In this document: positions 48,721-62,500 of the stretch, in pieces
Layout: every line of letters starts with the position of its first letter
Numbering within the stretch: the first letter of the stretch is position 1
Notes under the pieces: generated by a model
Databases searched by the model: none
Seen by the model: only the letters and a program-made list of their open reading frames with translations
What the model was told of the DNA's origin: nothing
Assembly: GCF_022458985.1 (NCBI RefSeq)
Contig: NC_061782.1
Span: 9,689,672 to 9,753,671, forward strand
Reading direction: 5' to 3'
Length of the DNA stretch: 64,000 nt
From: Mugil cephalus
Lineage: Eukaryota > Chordata > Actinopteri > Mugiliformes > Mugilidae
Program-made: the position numbers and the translations under genes

Positions 48721-49570
48721 ACTAAGGTTTGCATGTAAGAATCTGATGATGATACAAATACAAGATGCAAGATGTAGCTTGTGACAGTTCGGTACAACTC
48801 CTCCACCACGGAGACTATTTTTAAATACAGACATTCTGCTTCAGCGTCAGAGCTTTTGCTTCCTTAACGTGGATTCGGGGCTTGCAGAGACACGGAGTCC
48901 CCGCCCAACATCCGGACTAGCGTCTGTTCCAGAAAGGCAGGGTGTTTGATGCTGTACTTTACCCGCACCAGAACTACTACACCAGAATCATTTGAATCTG
49001 TCACATCTGTAGGTCCCACGGCTTGAACAGCAGAAATGTGAGTTAGTGGGGAAACAGTTTTTGATGGTTGCTTTTTAGGCTCGTCATCTTAACTGTGACT
49101 TCCTTAACCGTCACTTAAGACATGGCTACCAGAGCTAATGGCTGTCAGCAGCAGCAGCAGCAGCAGCTTTCAGTTGTGAAAAGGGGAAATGCAACTGCGA
49201 ACCACACAGGGCAGGAAATGGCTGCTGCATAGCTCTCTCTGTGAGATGAAAACTTCATGCTGCTGCAAGCACTTTGGGATTTTGGCCACCACCCAGTTGG
49301 TGATGTCAGAGCAGATGAAACCCAAATCTACGAGAACTGTGACATCTGCTGGCAGAGAGTGTCATCACTGTCCGTCACCGAACACCGGGGCTAGTGAGCG
49401 TTGTCTAGTGAGTAAGTTATGTCTATCAACAGAAAGGAAGAAAGGACATTTTCAAATAAAACTTTTTAAGGATGTGTTTCATTTTTGTTGGTTTGTTTGT
49501 TTTACCTTGACACCTATTTACTTTGTTTTGATCATATTAAAAAAAAAAAAATCCACGGGAAGTTCTTACC
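48721..49570. other. Gene-free spacer
   Basis: Besides the (CAG)7 run I see no recognisable gene. A 138-codon open frame at 49189-49605 has no family resemblance or splice context and looks like chance. Confidence 0.4.
49146..49167. repeat. (CAG)7 trinucleotide repeat
   Basis: Short pure CAG run in non-coding spacer. Confidence 0.85.
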
Positions 49571-49574
49571 ATAA

Positions 49575-50443
49575 ACCCATCAGCCATTACATTATGACCA
49601 GGTGAGGTGAATAAAACTGACCATCTCGTGACAATACAGTGTTCTGCTGGGAAACGTTTGGCCCTGACATTAATGTGGATGTTACTAAGACATGTGAGAC
49701 TCCCCTAGACCAGACCAGGAAGCCTCACCCCATAGCAACGACACCTCAAAAAAACAAAACAAACAAAACAAAAAAAAAAAGATGTTGGCCTGGGCTCCAA
49801 ATTCACTAGATCCCAAACTGATCAAGTATCAGTGGGATGCACCGGAACAAGCCTGATACACAGAGGAAGCCCTCAGAAGGCCCATTCTCTCATGAGTCAG
49901 AATGGTTTTGAGCTGCTTGATATTACAGATGTGTCTTGATATTGCATGTGCTGCTGTCTGATACATGTATTGTGCTGTGCTGCTAGAGAGTGAGTGTGCT
50001 GTATGAAATAGCTTCTGCTTGCGCATTGTGCCGTACAGCACGTGATTGTGGTTCTGGCGCTGCTGGCTCTGAGAGCCAACTCCGTGTTTAATGCATGATT
50101 TCCTTTCTGTGTTGATTTTTAGATGTGACTTGCATTGCATTTGTAAATTCCTGCTGCTTTTTAAAAAATAATTTTTATTCCTTTCTTTCCCCTTTTTATG
50201 TTGATACAACCTTGTATTGTATTCCATTTTTAGGATGCCCTTTACCACCTGGCCGGGGACTACAGCTGGAAGTTAGCTTTATTAGCTAAAGCTGCCCTAT
50301 TTACTGACACTTTGTGCAGGAGAATAATAGTGACTGTCCATGTCACAATAAACTAATAAAGTAAAGCAAAGAAAGAACTGCTTTGGAGGCACAACAGAGG
50401 CCTACACAATATTATGAAGGCGGTCATAATGTTATGCCTGTAA
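49575..50443 (-). mobile_element. Tc1/mariner-type element copy interrupted by a retrotransposon tail
   Basis: The ends 'cccatcagccattacattat gacc' and 'ggtcataatgttatgcctg' are inverted versions of each other and match the family at 20859-21311, as do 'gacatgtgagactcccctag', 'ccagaccaggaagcctcacc' and 'gatgcaccggaacaagcctg'. Between about 49890 and 50380 the match is replaced by unrelated DNA. That insert ends 'ggccggggactacagctgga agttagctttattagc ... aataaactaataaag', like a LINE 3' UTR, so this copy seems to carry a later insertion. Confidence 0.65.
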
Positions 50444-51522
50444 TACTGATATAGCCAAGGTTACTATCCATAAACTGAATGTTGACCCACATACAGCAGG
50501 ATTTTACAACAAGTATGAGACAATATAAATCACACTTACATTTTCCTAAAGTTGCATTTAGCTTCTTTTTAAAACCCTACCTTTTACTTTTAAATGTTGT
50601 CACTTCAAGTCAAAGTATGATCCTTGTTACTTAAAAAGTTGTTTACATGTTGTGAAAGTTGTGAACCGTGTCAATTAATCCTTCGCACAGATCCGGTTTA
50701 GCGTGTAAAAAGCAACTTTACACCCGTTCTGGACAAAAAAACATTGTGGCTGCGACCTCGGTTCAAGTTTCCAGTCGGATGTGTTGCACCTCTGTTTGCT
50801 GGGCGGGGTCCGAACTTTGGCTGCATCCAGTTAATCCCGCCGCTTCATCTCATGCTTTGTTGATGTTAAAAGTTTAAATGAGGTGACGACCGAAGCAAAT
50901 TGAGGAAATGCTACTTAATTGCGTGGAATTTCCAAGACCGCGTTGTCTTGATCATAGATTTCACCAGCAGGTTGTAGTAAAATTCTACAGAAAATACAGG
51001 ATATTCTCGTGTCCGTACGGTAATTATGAAGCAGCCACATGAGGTTTGTTACATTAGTTTGGCATCAAATCTGAAATAATTCCATTTCTCGGTGGAAAAT
51101 TAAAACCATCTGCCCACCACTGCTAACTTTTAATTTGTTTCACACATACAAACGGCAGGAGAGGCGAGAGATATTTTCTCACAACTTTGTTTCGAATTTG
51201 GAGATATTTCCCAAAATTTTAGGTTAAGATTTGAAAGAACAGAGGCAGCAAAATGGCAGAAATCCTCAAAATATTGTTCTCAGACATACATACTCTACTA
51301 AATTGATACTTTTTTTTAATCAGTAATGAATGAACACATTCTTATTTGTGGTAGATTGTGATTTTACGTTAAGTTCTTGCTCAAATACACTGATTAAGTT
51401 GTTATATACCAACACATTGACACGCACACACACACACATTGTAAGAACTAACAAAAGAGTAAACAAATGTTCAGAAATGACTCTGCAGCACACGTCTGAA
51501 TTCTTCGGCAGTCATTCTTCGT
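50444..51522. other. Spacer downstream of calpain A
   Basis: Probable 3' UTR/flank of calpain A on the minus strand and AT-rich DNA with a short (CA)n run near 51422. No other gene recognised. Confidence 0.4.
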
Positions 51523-54500
51523 CTACACCATCGACAGGTTCAACCACTGTGGAGGAAAACAGAGACACGGCTTACTGTGTGATGCATCCATCCGTCTTTT
51601 TGTTTCATAATAACGGGCGGTCCCTTACCTCCATGAAGTTCAGCTCTATTTCACCAGATCCGTCCTTGTCCAGGGTCTTGAAGGTGTCTGTTTTGGATTA
51701 AAGTAAACGGGAGAATTTTTTTTACGTAATGTCCGTGTGACGGTGGTACGGAAATGTGTTGTTAAGGCCAGTGACTCACTGAAGAGCGACTCTAAGCGAA
51801 TCAGGGCGCCCACAAAGTTGTCAAAGTCAATGGTGAGGTTTGGCTCACTGTAGCGGGCCACAATTATCTGATGCAGAGAGTTGTTGAGCGAGAAACCTGC
51901 CAAAAGAAGTGCGCACAATGGTGGAAAGGACAAAGGCAAAGAAAACCATTAATGTAAAACATTTCCTCAGTTTTACTCAAATATCATTCTCCTGCATCCT
52001 CATAACCTCCTGAGACCCGAGTTTTTATTCGGTATGCGTTTTTATAATTTCTCCATGGTGTTTGTGATCAGTAGAACCTAAGATGTATAAAAACTCTGCA
52101 TCATCCTTGAATAGGAAGTTGTAGTTTTTGAAAAAAATATATATATATATAAATATATAAATATATGTTCTCATATGTGGACACTGGGATTATTTCATTA
52201 CCTATATTATAAAGATAGTTTGACAAAATATAAAACTGTTGGCTGTGCAATGACAGAATTGCAAACAATGAAGTCCCAACGTCCTCAAATGAGTACTTGC
52301 TAATTAGCAAAAATTGCTAATTTGTTAAATTTGCGCATCATATCAAACTAGAAACGTTAATAGGCATAAATAAATAAGTCTTAACCTTTTCTACCACTAA
52401 ATGGCAGACTAAAGCATCTGCTAATGAGGAAAATAAGTTTAAATGAAAAATGTAACGTCCCCATATGAGGACGCAGGGTCTCAGGAGGTTAATGAAATCC
52501 ATTTCTCACCGGCAGCGTCAACAGCCATGCGCATCTCAGAGGAGCTCATACAGCCACTTTGGTCGGTGTCCCTCTCTTTGTACAGATCCTAATGTAAAAA
52601 AATAAAAAATAAAAAAATCATCACATGCGAGTCTTCTAAAATAAAAATATGTTACAATACAGATAAAGAACCCACCAGGAGCTTCTCAATCTTGGTCCAC
52701 AAGATCTTAAATTCCACCAGTCCGAGCTTCCCGCTTCCATCTTTCTTTAAAAACAATGTCAAGGATATTTGCAACCTGATGAGTAATGCGTAGCATCAGC
52801 TAAGACTGGAACATGCAATACAGAAAATATTGTCAGACAGCAAGGATTAAAAATGTTTTTATGGCAAATGAAGCAATAAAGCTCCATAATGACATTAAAG
52901 TGGGCACCGGATAGACATTTATTCAACTGAGAGAACTTGGGAATTTAAAAAGGATATTTATTGGTATTATTCCTGCTAGATCAGTAAGTAACTAGAAATC
53001 CACCTATTTATTAACACAGCTGGATATTTTACTCTGGATTTATAACAGCAGTGAGATCAGGGCCGTTGTTTTAGATCATTATGGGATATGGGCGGCGCCC
53101 TCTTGCGTCTTTGGAGCCAGAGCCTGGCCACATACTCTGCAATAAAATACAGACATGAGATTTGAGATTTGGCCTGATCTCATCCAGCTTTAAACGAGAA
53201 TGCAAACGCTATTCAGTTCATTCTCTAAAAGCAGATAACGAGGTGTTAAGAGGTTAATTGCTTTATGAAGTCTCCTGACACATCTTTGCTTCAAACAGGA
53301 AGGATACGTCCAGGAGATTGACCATGTTGCGGCAAGTCATCAGGCTGAACCCACTGGTCTTGATGTCGCTTCCTGAAAAAAAAAAAAGATAAAACAAGTT
53401 AATTTGCAGTGACCGCACGCGCTGTGCATGCTTGAACGACAAGAAAGAATTAACTTCTTACTCCTTGTCACCACTTTGTTGAGGATTCTCTGCAGCTCAA
53501 ACGCAGAGATCTCTACATCCTAAGAGGCATGAGACACAGACACTTTGTTGGTCATAAGGGCGAAAAGAACAGAGAAGATGATGCACCAGACCTTTAGCTT
53601 ACTTACGTCTCCAGCAAGCTGCCCGAACAGCCTCTTGAATCTGTCACTGATGTCGTCTTCATCGATATGAATCTGAAGAAGGCAAAAAAGAAAAAGAAAA
53701 ATGCTTAAATATAGAAAGCATCTTACATCTTTTCTTTATATATTTGTATTTATTTAGACTTTTATTGAGCCAGGACAAATGCATCAAACATTATTTCATA
53801 TAAATACAAAACAGATGTCATGCATACTGGTTATCTAGTCAGAGCTAATTTGTAACCCCTTTCTAAAACTTCCAGATCAACAGACATGATTTTACCTGCT
53901 CGACATGGCAGTCTACGGGATCATCAATCTCTCTGCAAGCAGTGTCAAGTCATAGTTAATTATCATTTTAAATATTGTTATGCAATATTAAATATGTTGG
54001 CTATAAAGGCAACAAAAGTAAAAAAGCAACATTAAATAAAAGCGATTAGATTGAAATAAAATAAATAAATAAATATTATCTAGTAAAATAAAATAAACAG
54101 TGTAATCAAAAAATTTTACAGATTTAGTATTACTCGCTCAAGAGGTTTCATAGCAATAGAGGAACATTACTGAGCTGGTTGAAAGAACAAGAACAGTGGA
54201 GGCCAAGAGGAATGCCACACCCAGAGACCCAGACAAAAAGAGGGAGACAATGCGGGCCAGGAGACACAAGTCAAAAGAAAGCGCCGCAAACACAAAGGCA
54301 TGAACAGGAGGCACTGCTGTGACATTGTCGTTATGAAACTGTGCATATTTCTGGCAGGAACGTACTGGAAGTCGGCCTGTTTCTCCGAGAACACCCGCAC
54401 ATAGAAGTCTCCATTCTTGTTGGGCTCAAACGTGGAGGGGACGATGAGGTACTCTCCGGGAGGAAGACAGAAGCGGTTGCAGACTTCTCGTAGGTTGATG

Positions 54501-57500
54501 AACGTCTCGGATCGCGCTGCCGAGCAGCTGTACAGGAAGAAGTTTTTCTTCAAGTGCACTTGCCTTTGGCCAGAGTACTGCGAAATGAAAAAAACAACAA
54601 CAACAAAAAAAAGACATGCTGAATGGTCACACAGGGACGGCCTGAACCTTCTATTTTGAATATGACGTACAAATATCTATAAGGTACATTTCCAGAACTG
54701 AAAATCTACAACTCATACTTTGAGAAAGGTGCAGACACTTTGTCTTACATACCTCTTCAGGCAGCTGGAAAAAGACAAAAAACAATCGTAAGAACAAGAT
54801 CCAAACGTTGAATATTCAACCTCTGCTCTTCACTAGGAATCCATCTCGGAGGCAGCTCCTTACCTCGTAGATGGCAAACCCGATGGTCTCCATGTCCTCG
54901 CCCATCTTCCTCCTACGCCGCTTGTCCTTCTGCATCAGACCAACGATGACGGTGCAGCCCTCCTCACCATCATCAGGGTCGTCATCCACCTCATCCAGTT
55001 TAATAACAAACTGGGGGTTCATCCAGAAGGTGTCTGAAGAAGAAAAGAAGCAGGAGCAATCAGGGAGCGAGTCAACAGCATTACGGCACTGACTTTACAG
55101 TCACGTCGGGTCGTACTTGGATAGTTTCTGCAGCCTCCAGCGGACACGCCGCTTCTCCACGTGTCTTCAAACTCCGCCTCTGCCCATTTCTTGTAATCGT
55201 CTCCCGATAGAGCGTCTGGGGTGAGGTTGCAGATCTCAAGCTGGGAATACTGGCGCAGGAAGTCAGAAAACGACATCCTGTGGAAGAAGCAGCCATGGAA
55301 GTTTCTCTCGCAGTCTAAGAATGCACGTAACATTTTTGTTTGCCGGACACCTTTGAGCTTCAAACCTTCTGATGTGATGTTGTTGCTGAATTTGTTCTTT
55401 GTACTTTTAAAGAAGGCCACAGTTTGGTTGTTTACATTATTTTCTTTAAAAATAACACAGCTTAGCACAAAGCATCTATAACTGGGCACAATTAATACAT
55501 GTGACGCTTGTAGTGAAATTTACCAGAACTCTCCGTCCTCAGAGCGGTTCGTCATCCTCTCCCGGTCATCGTCACTCACATATCTCCATTCGCGTGAACT
55601 AGAAAATAGAAACTTGGGATATTAGAAAGATTTATTTGCGTAATGCTTTGCACACATATGCAGACTCGCAGTCACAAGTGGTTATTAGTGCAACTGCCAG
55701 AGGGCATGTCATACATGCTCCACCCACACCATAACCACAAAAACCAAAGTCAGTGAAACAGCCTTTTAAACAACAGGATTTACCAGCCTGGTAAATCCTG
55801 TTGGGTGTGTGTGTGTGTGTTGTATGCATGTTGGAAAAAAACAAGTTTCAATTAGTCTGTGTCATCACATCAACACAGGAGGCACAATGTCAAGGAAATG
55901 AGAAAAGCCATCTGTTAGGAGCAGTTTAAGTGAAGTTGACAGTCGTGTTCTTAAGCCGTGTCGTTTTGACATTTGTGAAACTCCGAATCTCGAGATTATG
56001 TTTCTAAAGAGGTATTTTTTCATGTTTTGGTCACAGGATTATCTAAATAAATAAAGGAACCTGCTCTTAATGGCGTGTGAGGCTCAGTGAGCCTACTATG
56101 TATGCTAATAGCACTGTTGCTAGCATGCTCATAAACATTGACCTCAAAGACATTGACAAGTTAAAGCTGCTAGATCTTGAGGCTGGACATAAATGTTGGA
56201 AACTTCATAGCGATACATAAAATAGTCCTGCAGGCATTTCCCTCTAAGACACAAATCTGCTTCTGGCAGTTGAGAAGATCACCAGATCTGTTAAGGCGTG
56301 TAATCTGAGGAACAAACGAAGTGACTAAAAAAAAAATGATCAGAGCATAGCGGTTTCCCTTGCGACTCACTTGTCACTCCAAGCTCCAGTCCACTCCACC
56401 TGACCCCACGGGTTTCTAATCCTGATCAGCTGCACCATTTCTCCTCTATACTCCACCTGACACAGATGCAGAAAGATGACTCAGTAATTAACATCAGTAA
56501 CATCTACGACGATGTGCAGAATAAAATAAAACCTCTGCAGCTTCACTCAGTGGCCGACGTGGCAGAGGAGACTTCCTTACCTGCTCCGCTCCTGTCACGG
56601 AGTAAGCGTGGCCTTTCACCAGCTTGCGGTGTGTGATGGCCTCTGAGTCAGCCGCGCTGGTGATCTAAGACGGGAAAAGGAGAATCTTCTGAGTTGAAAC
56701 AATCTCATAATAACACAAAGATAACTGCCACGCTGCAGTGAGACGAGAAGCTCAAACAAACATCAATGGAGCATCCCAGCAGGGAGCCTCTGCTCAAGGC
56801 CTTCTTGATGATTTTGAAGAGATGGGGGTCTGGATTGCTCAGGTCATGCCTCTCGGCAATGCCTCCAGTGAAGTCCTCAAATCCCTCTGTGGTGCTGCCC
56901 CCAGAAAGCGCCTCGTAGCATCCATTTAGCCTAAAGAGATAAGAAGTAACGAAGGACTTAGCCTTGAAAACAGACACGGAAACAAACTGAGGGATATTAG
57001 CTGTTCCGTACTTAGCATAGGCCTTCTCCAGCAAGGCGCTCCAAAACTCCGAGCCCTCCTCAGAGTGAACGAACAGCAGCTCTCCGTTTCTTGTGGGCAA
57101 ACGATCATCCACCACCACGTCCACCCACTCGCCAAACTGCCAGAACTGGGAACAAGCAGCGGGTCAAATCAGACCGGTTTGCGCCGCTGTAACGGCAAAT
57201 AAATACAAACTGACTCCAAAAGAGGCGGCGTGTCGTACCTCAAAGTGAAAGATGCCGGCGTAGTTTTCCTCAAAGCTCTGGTCGTGTGGCACAACACGAG
57301 ACAGAACCTGTTTGTTGAGAGTCAGGGAGGCGATGGCTGCCAGAAGCCAACAGTCACCTGAACACAAGTTAACAGGATAAAGTGAGCTGTAAATCTAATT
57401 GAACACTGAGAAAATGTCCCTTATTCACAGCTAGGTTCTTTGCGCAAAAACCTCAGTTGTGCAAACGCGTGGCTGTTAGTCCCATCTCTCAAACCGGCTC

Positions 57501-58835
57501 ATCCACACCCACATGGATTTTGCCTGCGTGTGGACAGAGAAGACTAAAAGAGGTGTTGTGTTTTGTGTGAAAGCTGGTATCAGCGTCTAGGTGACATATT
57601 ATTGGTGAATAGATCGAACAAATTTAAGCAAAAGACATGAGATGAAACTAGGGAAGAGAACCGAACAACATCGACAGATGCTGCTGTGTTATGTTCAGAT
57701 ATTTGGAAGTTTAAGATAGGCATGCAAATTTCATAAAGTATGTAAAACATGTTTCATTCCTAAGAGTTTTATTGCGCCAGCGCCGCTCATGTGATTCACT
57801 GGATAAACACAAGGCGGTCTTAAAATTTGAATTTTTTAAAAACAGACATTGCTGCACGGATGGATGATTTTGCATGTTGGTGTGTGTGTGTATGTGTGTG
57901 TGTGAGCGTGCGTGTCTCACCAAGTGCACCCTGACAGATATCAGTCCTGGTGGCACTTTCAACTATGAATTTTGGATCGGAGCACAATTCCTGAGGGAAA
58001 ATAAATAAATAAACACATCACATTAACACACAAAGATATAATATATTATCAGTTTTAGCTTGTTAAGGACATAGAAGCTTTAAAAATAAAATAAAAATAT
58101 TCAATATGCAGAGTGGGATTCGTATCGTATTCGTTTTTTTTTTTTTTTTTTTTTAGCACAACGGTTGTTGAGATCACGCTGAAATCTTAAGAATTTCTTA
58201 TGTGGATAAGCAGAAATGAGCTTACATCACCAAATGGCTACCTGTGACTTCTCACATGGAAGTATGCAACAAAATTACTAAAGCGGTCTAACTTTTTTCC
58301 CTTCTCTTTTTTGTTTTTTTTCCCCCTACATTTGTATGGTTTATTGAGATGTTATACTGCGTATTGAATCATGGAAGGTGAAAATAATGACCGATATAAA
58401 AAATGAAATGAAAACTATTACTTACACAAGGCTCAAAATAACATGCAAACACACACAGAAAGCTGCAGAAAGTTCTTAGCTTTGCCTTCCAGATAATAAC
58501 ATAGCTCGACAATGGGAGGGGGATTACTTTTCTCAGGATGAATAGTAACTGCAGCCTCTATTCTCTGTCCTTTCTACTCATGTTTCTGCTGCACCCACCG
58601 TAGGCCTCTTCCAGGTGATCCCCCGAACTTTGTGGGAGTTTGGTCCAAGTTCGTCGTAGCCCAGGGATGTGACCACAGGCTCGAAGCAGTCATCCTCAAA
58701 CAGCTGACCCCTCTCCAGACAGCTCTTCCGCAGCTCTTCAAAGTCCTGGTTCAGGTATTTCACCGCGTGGTCATTGGATCCAATGCCGTGCGACTTCTCT
58801 CTCATGTGCTGAAGCTTTGCTGCAATGCCCGACAT
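51523..58835 (-). CDS. capn2: Calpain-2-like catalytic subunit (complete, calpain A)
   Basis: Calcium-dependent cytosolic cysteine protease. The 21 exons give 700 aa, the length of human CAPN2: 58835-58599, 57990-57921, 57357-57239, 57145-57012, 56930-56762, 56664-56581, 56456-56371, 55598-55524, 55277-55117, 55033-54864, 54764-54753, 54577-54366, 53932-53896, 53672-53607, 53519-53462, 53372-53308, 52744-52676, 52588-52510, 51896-51780, 51687-51629, 51546-51523. The triad is visible: Cys in [10 protein letters not shown], His in [14 protein letters not shown], Asn in [14 protein letters not shown]2-like domain follows ([36 protein letters not shown]) and then a penta-EF-hand domain, with loops [12 protein letters not shown] and [12 protein letters not shown]. 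The N-terminus [20 protein letters not shown] parallels CAPN2. The exon set, including the 12-nt exon 11, is typical of conventional calpains. CAPN8 is the main alternative. Confidence 0.93.
52003..52491. mobile_element. piggyBac-like MITE with perfect 16-bp terminal inverted repeats
   Basis: TAACCTCCTGAGACCC at 52003-52018 is the exact reverse complement of GGGTCTCAGGAGGTTA at 52476-52491. If the ends proper are CCTCCTGAGACCC, the flanks are ATAA and TTAA, close to the TTAA target of piggyBac elements. The interior is 489 bp of AT-rich, non-coding DNA, inside calpain A intron 18. Confidence 0.75.
55771..55803. repeat. 33-bp near-perfect palindrome in calpain A intron 7
   Basis: The arm CAACAGGATTTACCAG (55771-55786) and its exact reverse complement CTGGTAAATCCTGTTG (55788-55803) are separated by a single C. 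A (GT)n run follows directly. Confidence 0.9.
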
Positions 58836-59507
58836 CTTTGGAAGGGTTTGAGATTTTCTGCCTGTCTGCGGCTTCCCTCTCGGTCCGTGTGTGCGGTTTG
58901 ACAGGCTCTGTCATACATGCACATCCACCGTCTCCACACCCTTTATTGTTCAAGGCAGGCAGCTTGGACTGGCTCACCTGTTAAGGCCAGCCCCTCCTGC
59001 CTCATCTTATTGATGTGGCCCACATGCAGACACATAAACAGGTGGAAAATATTTGAATAAAGCCTCAGATGTATTTATACCTTATTTGACTTTCTTTGTC
59101 CCTATAATTATTAGCATCATTTGTGCTTCTTTACTAATTCTTACAAACAGAAAAGCTAAAATGGAGAGCAAAGGCTATCTATTCTAATTATGTAAACATC
59201 TGATTTGTAAAATTGGCACTACAATTTAGAAACAGAAAGGTTCAAGAGCCCTAGTTTCTTACTTTCTTTCTTTCTTTTATTTATTTTTTTAATCATTTGA
59301 CAGAAGCTGCAAAAGCCCAAGAGTTAAAAAACAAAAACAAAACAAAACAAATTTCTTGATTTCACATTTCAACAAGTGACCTAAAATATTCCCAGATATT
59401 GTTACAATCACACATTTTAAGGGCTTGGGAATTATCGTCTTAAGCGTTCTTAAGCGTTATGTGAATCGTCTTGTCGGAAGGGGTCCTTGCTCGTGTCGTC
59501 TTCGGAG
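58836..59507. other. Spacer between the two calpain genes
   Basis: 672 bp containing the promoter/5' UTR of calpain A and the 3' UTR of calpain B. TTTATT at about 59276 reads AATAAA on the minus strand and could end the calpain B transcript. A purine/pyrimidine run (CTTTCTTTC, AAAACAAAAC) lies at 59260-59350. Confidence 0.5.
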
Positions 59508-62500
59508 CTAGTAGATCGCCAGGCACAGCCACTGCAAGAGGAAAACACAATTACACAACCGTCTTTCTAAATCAGGACTGCCGGCAAATCTGTGGCTTCA
59601 GGTATGTATTTTCTCACACACACCTGCTGCAAATCCAGCTCAATCTTCCCCGAGTCACCTCTTTCCAGGGTCTTAAACATTTCTGGTAGGGAGAGGGATA
59701 AAGAAATGAGCCTCCTGGCGATGTAAAAACTGTTTCAGTTTAGAAAATGCGGGGTGAGCTGACACTTACTGAAGAGCATTTCCAGTTTAATGAGACAGCC
59801 TACGAAACTGTCAAAGTCTATGGCGTACTGAGCATCGGCGTAACGGCTGACAATGGCCTGCAGCACCGCGCTGTTGACGATGAAGCCTACAGAATTAAAA
59901 TAAGCCACGTTATCATCGTTTCCTATCAGAGTGCGTGGCTCACGCTGGTTGTTTCAGATCCTCGGGAGAGTGTCGTTTTTTTTTGTTTTTGTTTTTTTTA
60001 AACACGTCAGATGTTAGCAGGGTGATTACTGGAAGACTTAATGTTGCGCAGCCTCGCCCGTGTATGTTTTGTTCATGTGGAAACTTATAAATGTATGATG
60101 TGTATGTGCAAGGGCGGGAGTCCTCTAACTGGCTTATCTAGTCTGTCAGTAACCCATCCACACAGGCACAGATGCACACATAATGTCACAATGGGCCTTC
60201 TTCCTGTAGCGCCCATTGTTTAGGTGCAATTTAAACCCGGAAAAATGTGCCACGCCGTTTGCAGTGCTGTGTTCAAAGTGAATGCATCCCAGCTGTCCCT
60301 GGGGCGAGAGGCGGGATACACCCCAGACTGGTCACCAGTCTATCAGGGCCAGTTTAAAGTTCACCAATCTAAGTGTGTAATTTAGATTCTTTTAAAGCAC
60401 CTAAACTGCGGTTAGTTTTAAATCACCTAAATCACAGGTCGCAAAATCTTTGGTTTATTAGGTATTTTTATATTTGTCTTTTTAAATTTTGCCCCACAGA
60501 TTTAAATTTCATTCAGTTCATCCTTGGTCTGAAGACCCCTGCTCTAAATGGCCCCTTGTTCTAGGTTAATGTAGATATTTGGTGGATTCTTGAGACTTCT
60601 CAACACGGCTGCGGCACGTCACCTGCTTCAGTGGCGGCTTCTCTCATCTCATGGGAGCTCATGGTGCCGGAGTGGTCTTTGTCGTGAGTCCTGAAGATCT
60701 CCTGCATGACCCGCACAGACGCGTGTTAGCTCCAGCACAGCCTGGGTTATTTTAAAAACCACACCGGTCACGTCTTACCAGGTATTTCTTGATTTTGGTC
60801 CAAAGCATGTGGAATTCCATCAGTCCCAATGTGGCACTTTCATCTTTCTGGAGAACGTTAAGATTCATAAAATAACTTCGGGCATATTTGGAGCACGACA
60901 CTCTACAGAATCTGTGTTTTTTATGTTTGCAGAGGATACATCCAGCAGACTGATAATAAGGCGACAGGTTTCAAGGCTGAATCCATCCGTCTTGATGTCA
61001 GACCCTGCAAGAAAACAACAACACGGTACAGAGCAACACCACGTCAATGTCAGTACAAAGGGGCTGAGTTTATATGAATCCGATTTAGTTCCACTTACGG
61101 GCAGAGACGACGTTGTTCAGGATTCCAACCAGTTCAAACGCTGACACCTCCATGTCCTGTGTGAAACGTGCTTATTATTATTTGAATTTTAATCGTAATA
61201 CCCACCTCAGGAACGTGTAAATGTTTGATTTACTGTCATTTTTCCCGTTACTCAACCTACATCGCCAGAAATCTGCTTGAAGAGATGCTTGAAATGAGGA
61301 TCCACGTCACTTTTAGATATCTTCTTCTGTGAGAGATGAATGAAATGAAAAAAAAAGGTTTGAGGCATACAGCTGACTTTAGTATATTAAGCATTTGAAG
61401 TTTAATCTGACATTTATTTTATTCATAACACAAAAGTGGAAAGAATATATATATATAAAAAGTTATTTACAAGCACGTTTTTACCTCCTCTAATACAGCA
61501 TCAATGTCCTCCTCTAGTCGACTAAAATAAACAAGAATGCACAGATTGAAAAATCAGACACACCCTGAAAGGCTCTATACAGAGTTTTAAGAGAACCTGG
61601 ACCATACAAAGTCCACTACAACCAAGTGACGCTGTTTGTTTGCTTGTTTGTTTGTTTGTTTGTGGTCTATGCAGTTGTTTTTTTTTTACTGGCTACTTTT
61701 GCACTGCATTTTGAGTTATTTTCTGCTACATTTACGGGATAGGCTGGCTAAGGGTGGGCATGAGGGAGGGAGTTCTGTTTGGGTTCTTTGAGTATTTGTG
61801 ATGTGTAACTATATTGAATCTTCAAGAAAATCAATTAAAAATGTTAAACAAACAAAAACAATGCACAGATTGGGCACAGCTTGTTGTAGTGTATGAAAAT
61901 AACATGTACACCAAGTTTTGTTGAGCATGAATTGTCACACACAATAAAAAACAAGCTGGATTTTGAGCTTTGACCACTAGGTGGCAGCATCAACTAAAAA
62001 GTCTGAACCGCAGATACCTGGTTTGAGCCTTCTTCTCTGAGAACACCCTGAGAATGAAACGTCCATTCCTGTGAGGCTTGAAGGTTGAAGGAATAATGGC
62101 GTATTCTCCTGGAGGGAGCTTGAAGCGGCCGCACACTTCACGCGAGTTGATGAAGGTGTCACTCATGGCCACAGCTCTCTGTCGCAGCAGGACGTCGGGA
62201 CCTAGGCGGACGTTGCTGCGGCCCTTGTACTGAAGATTAACGAGAGTTTCAGTGCTGGGAAATCAAACAGCTGCAGAAATTCACAGTGCAGTCAAGCAAC
62301 GTGACACCCGTTTTGCATTTCAGTAAAGAAAAGGAGACAAACCTCATCCGGGACCTGTAAAAAAGGAAAATATTTTAGTATTCAGTCATTTTTCTTTAGT
62401 CAATAATTTCATGTGAAATATTAAATTATTCAAAGACACCTTATAAATGGCAAAGCCGATGGTCTCAAGATTTCGGTCAATTCTCCTCATTTGACGTCCG

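Noticed and set aside
49189-49605. 138-codon open frame
   Set aside because: The composition is not protein-like in any family sense, it overlaps a poly(A) tract, and it has no splice or promoter context.
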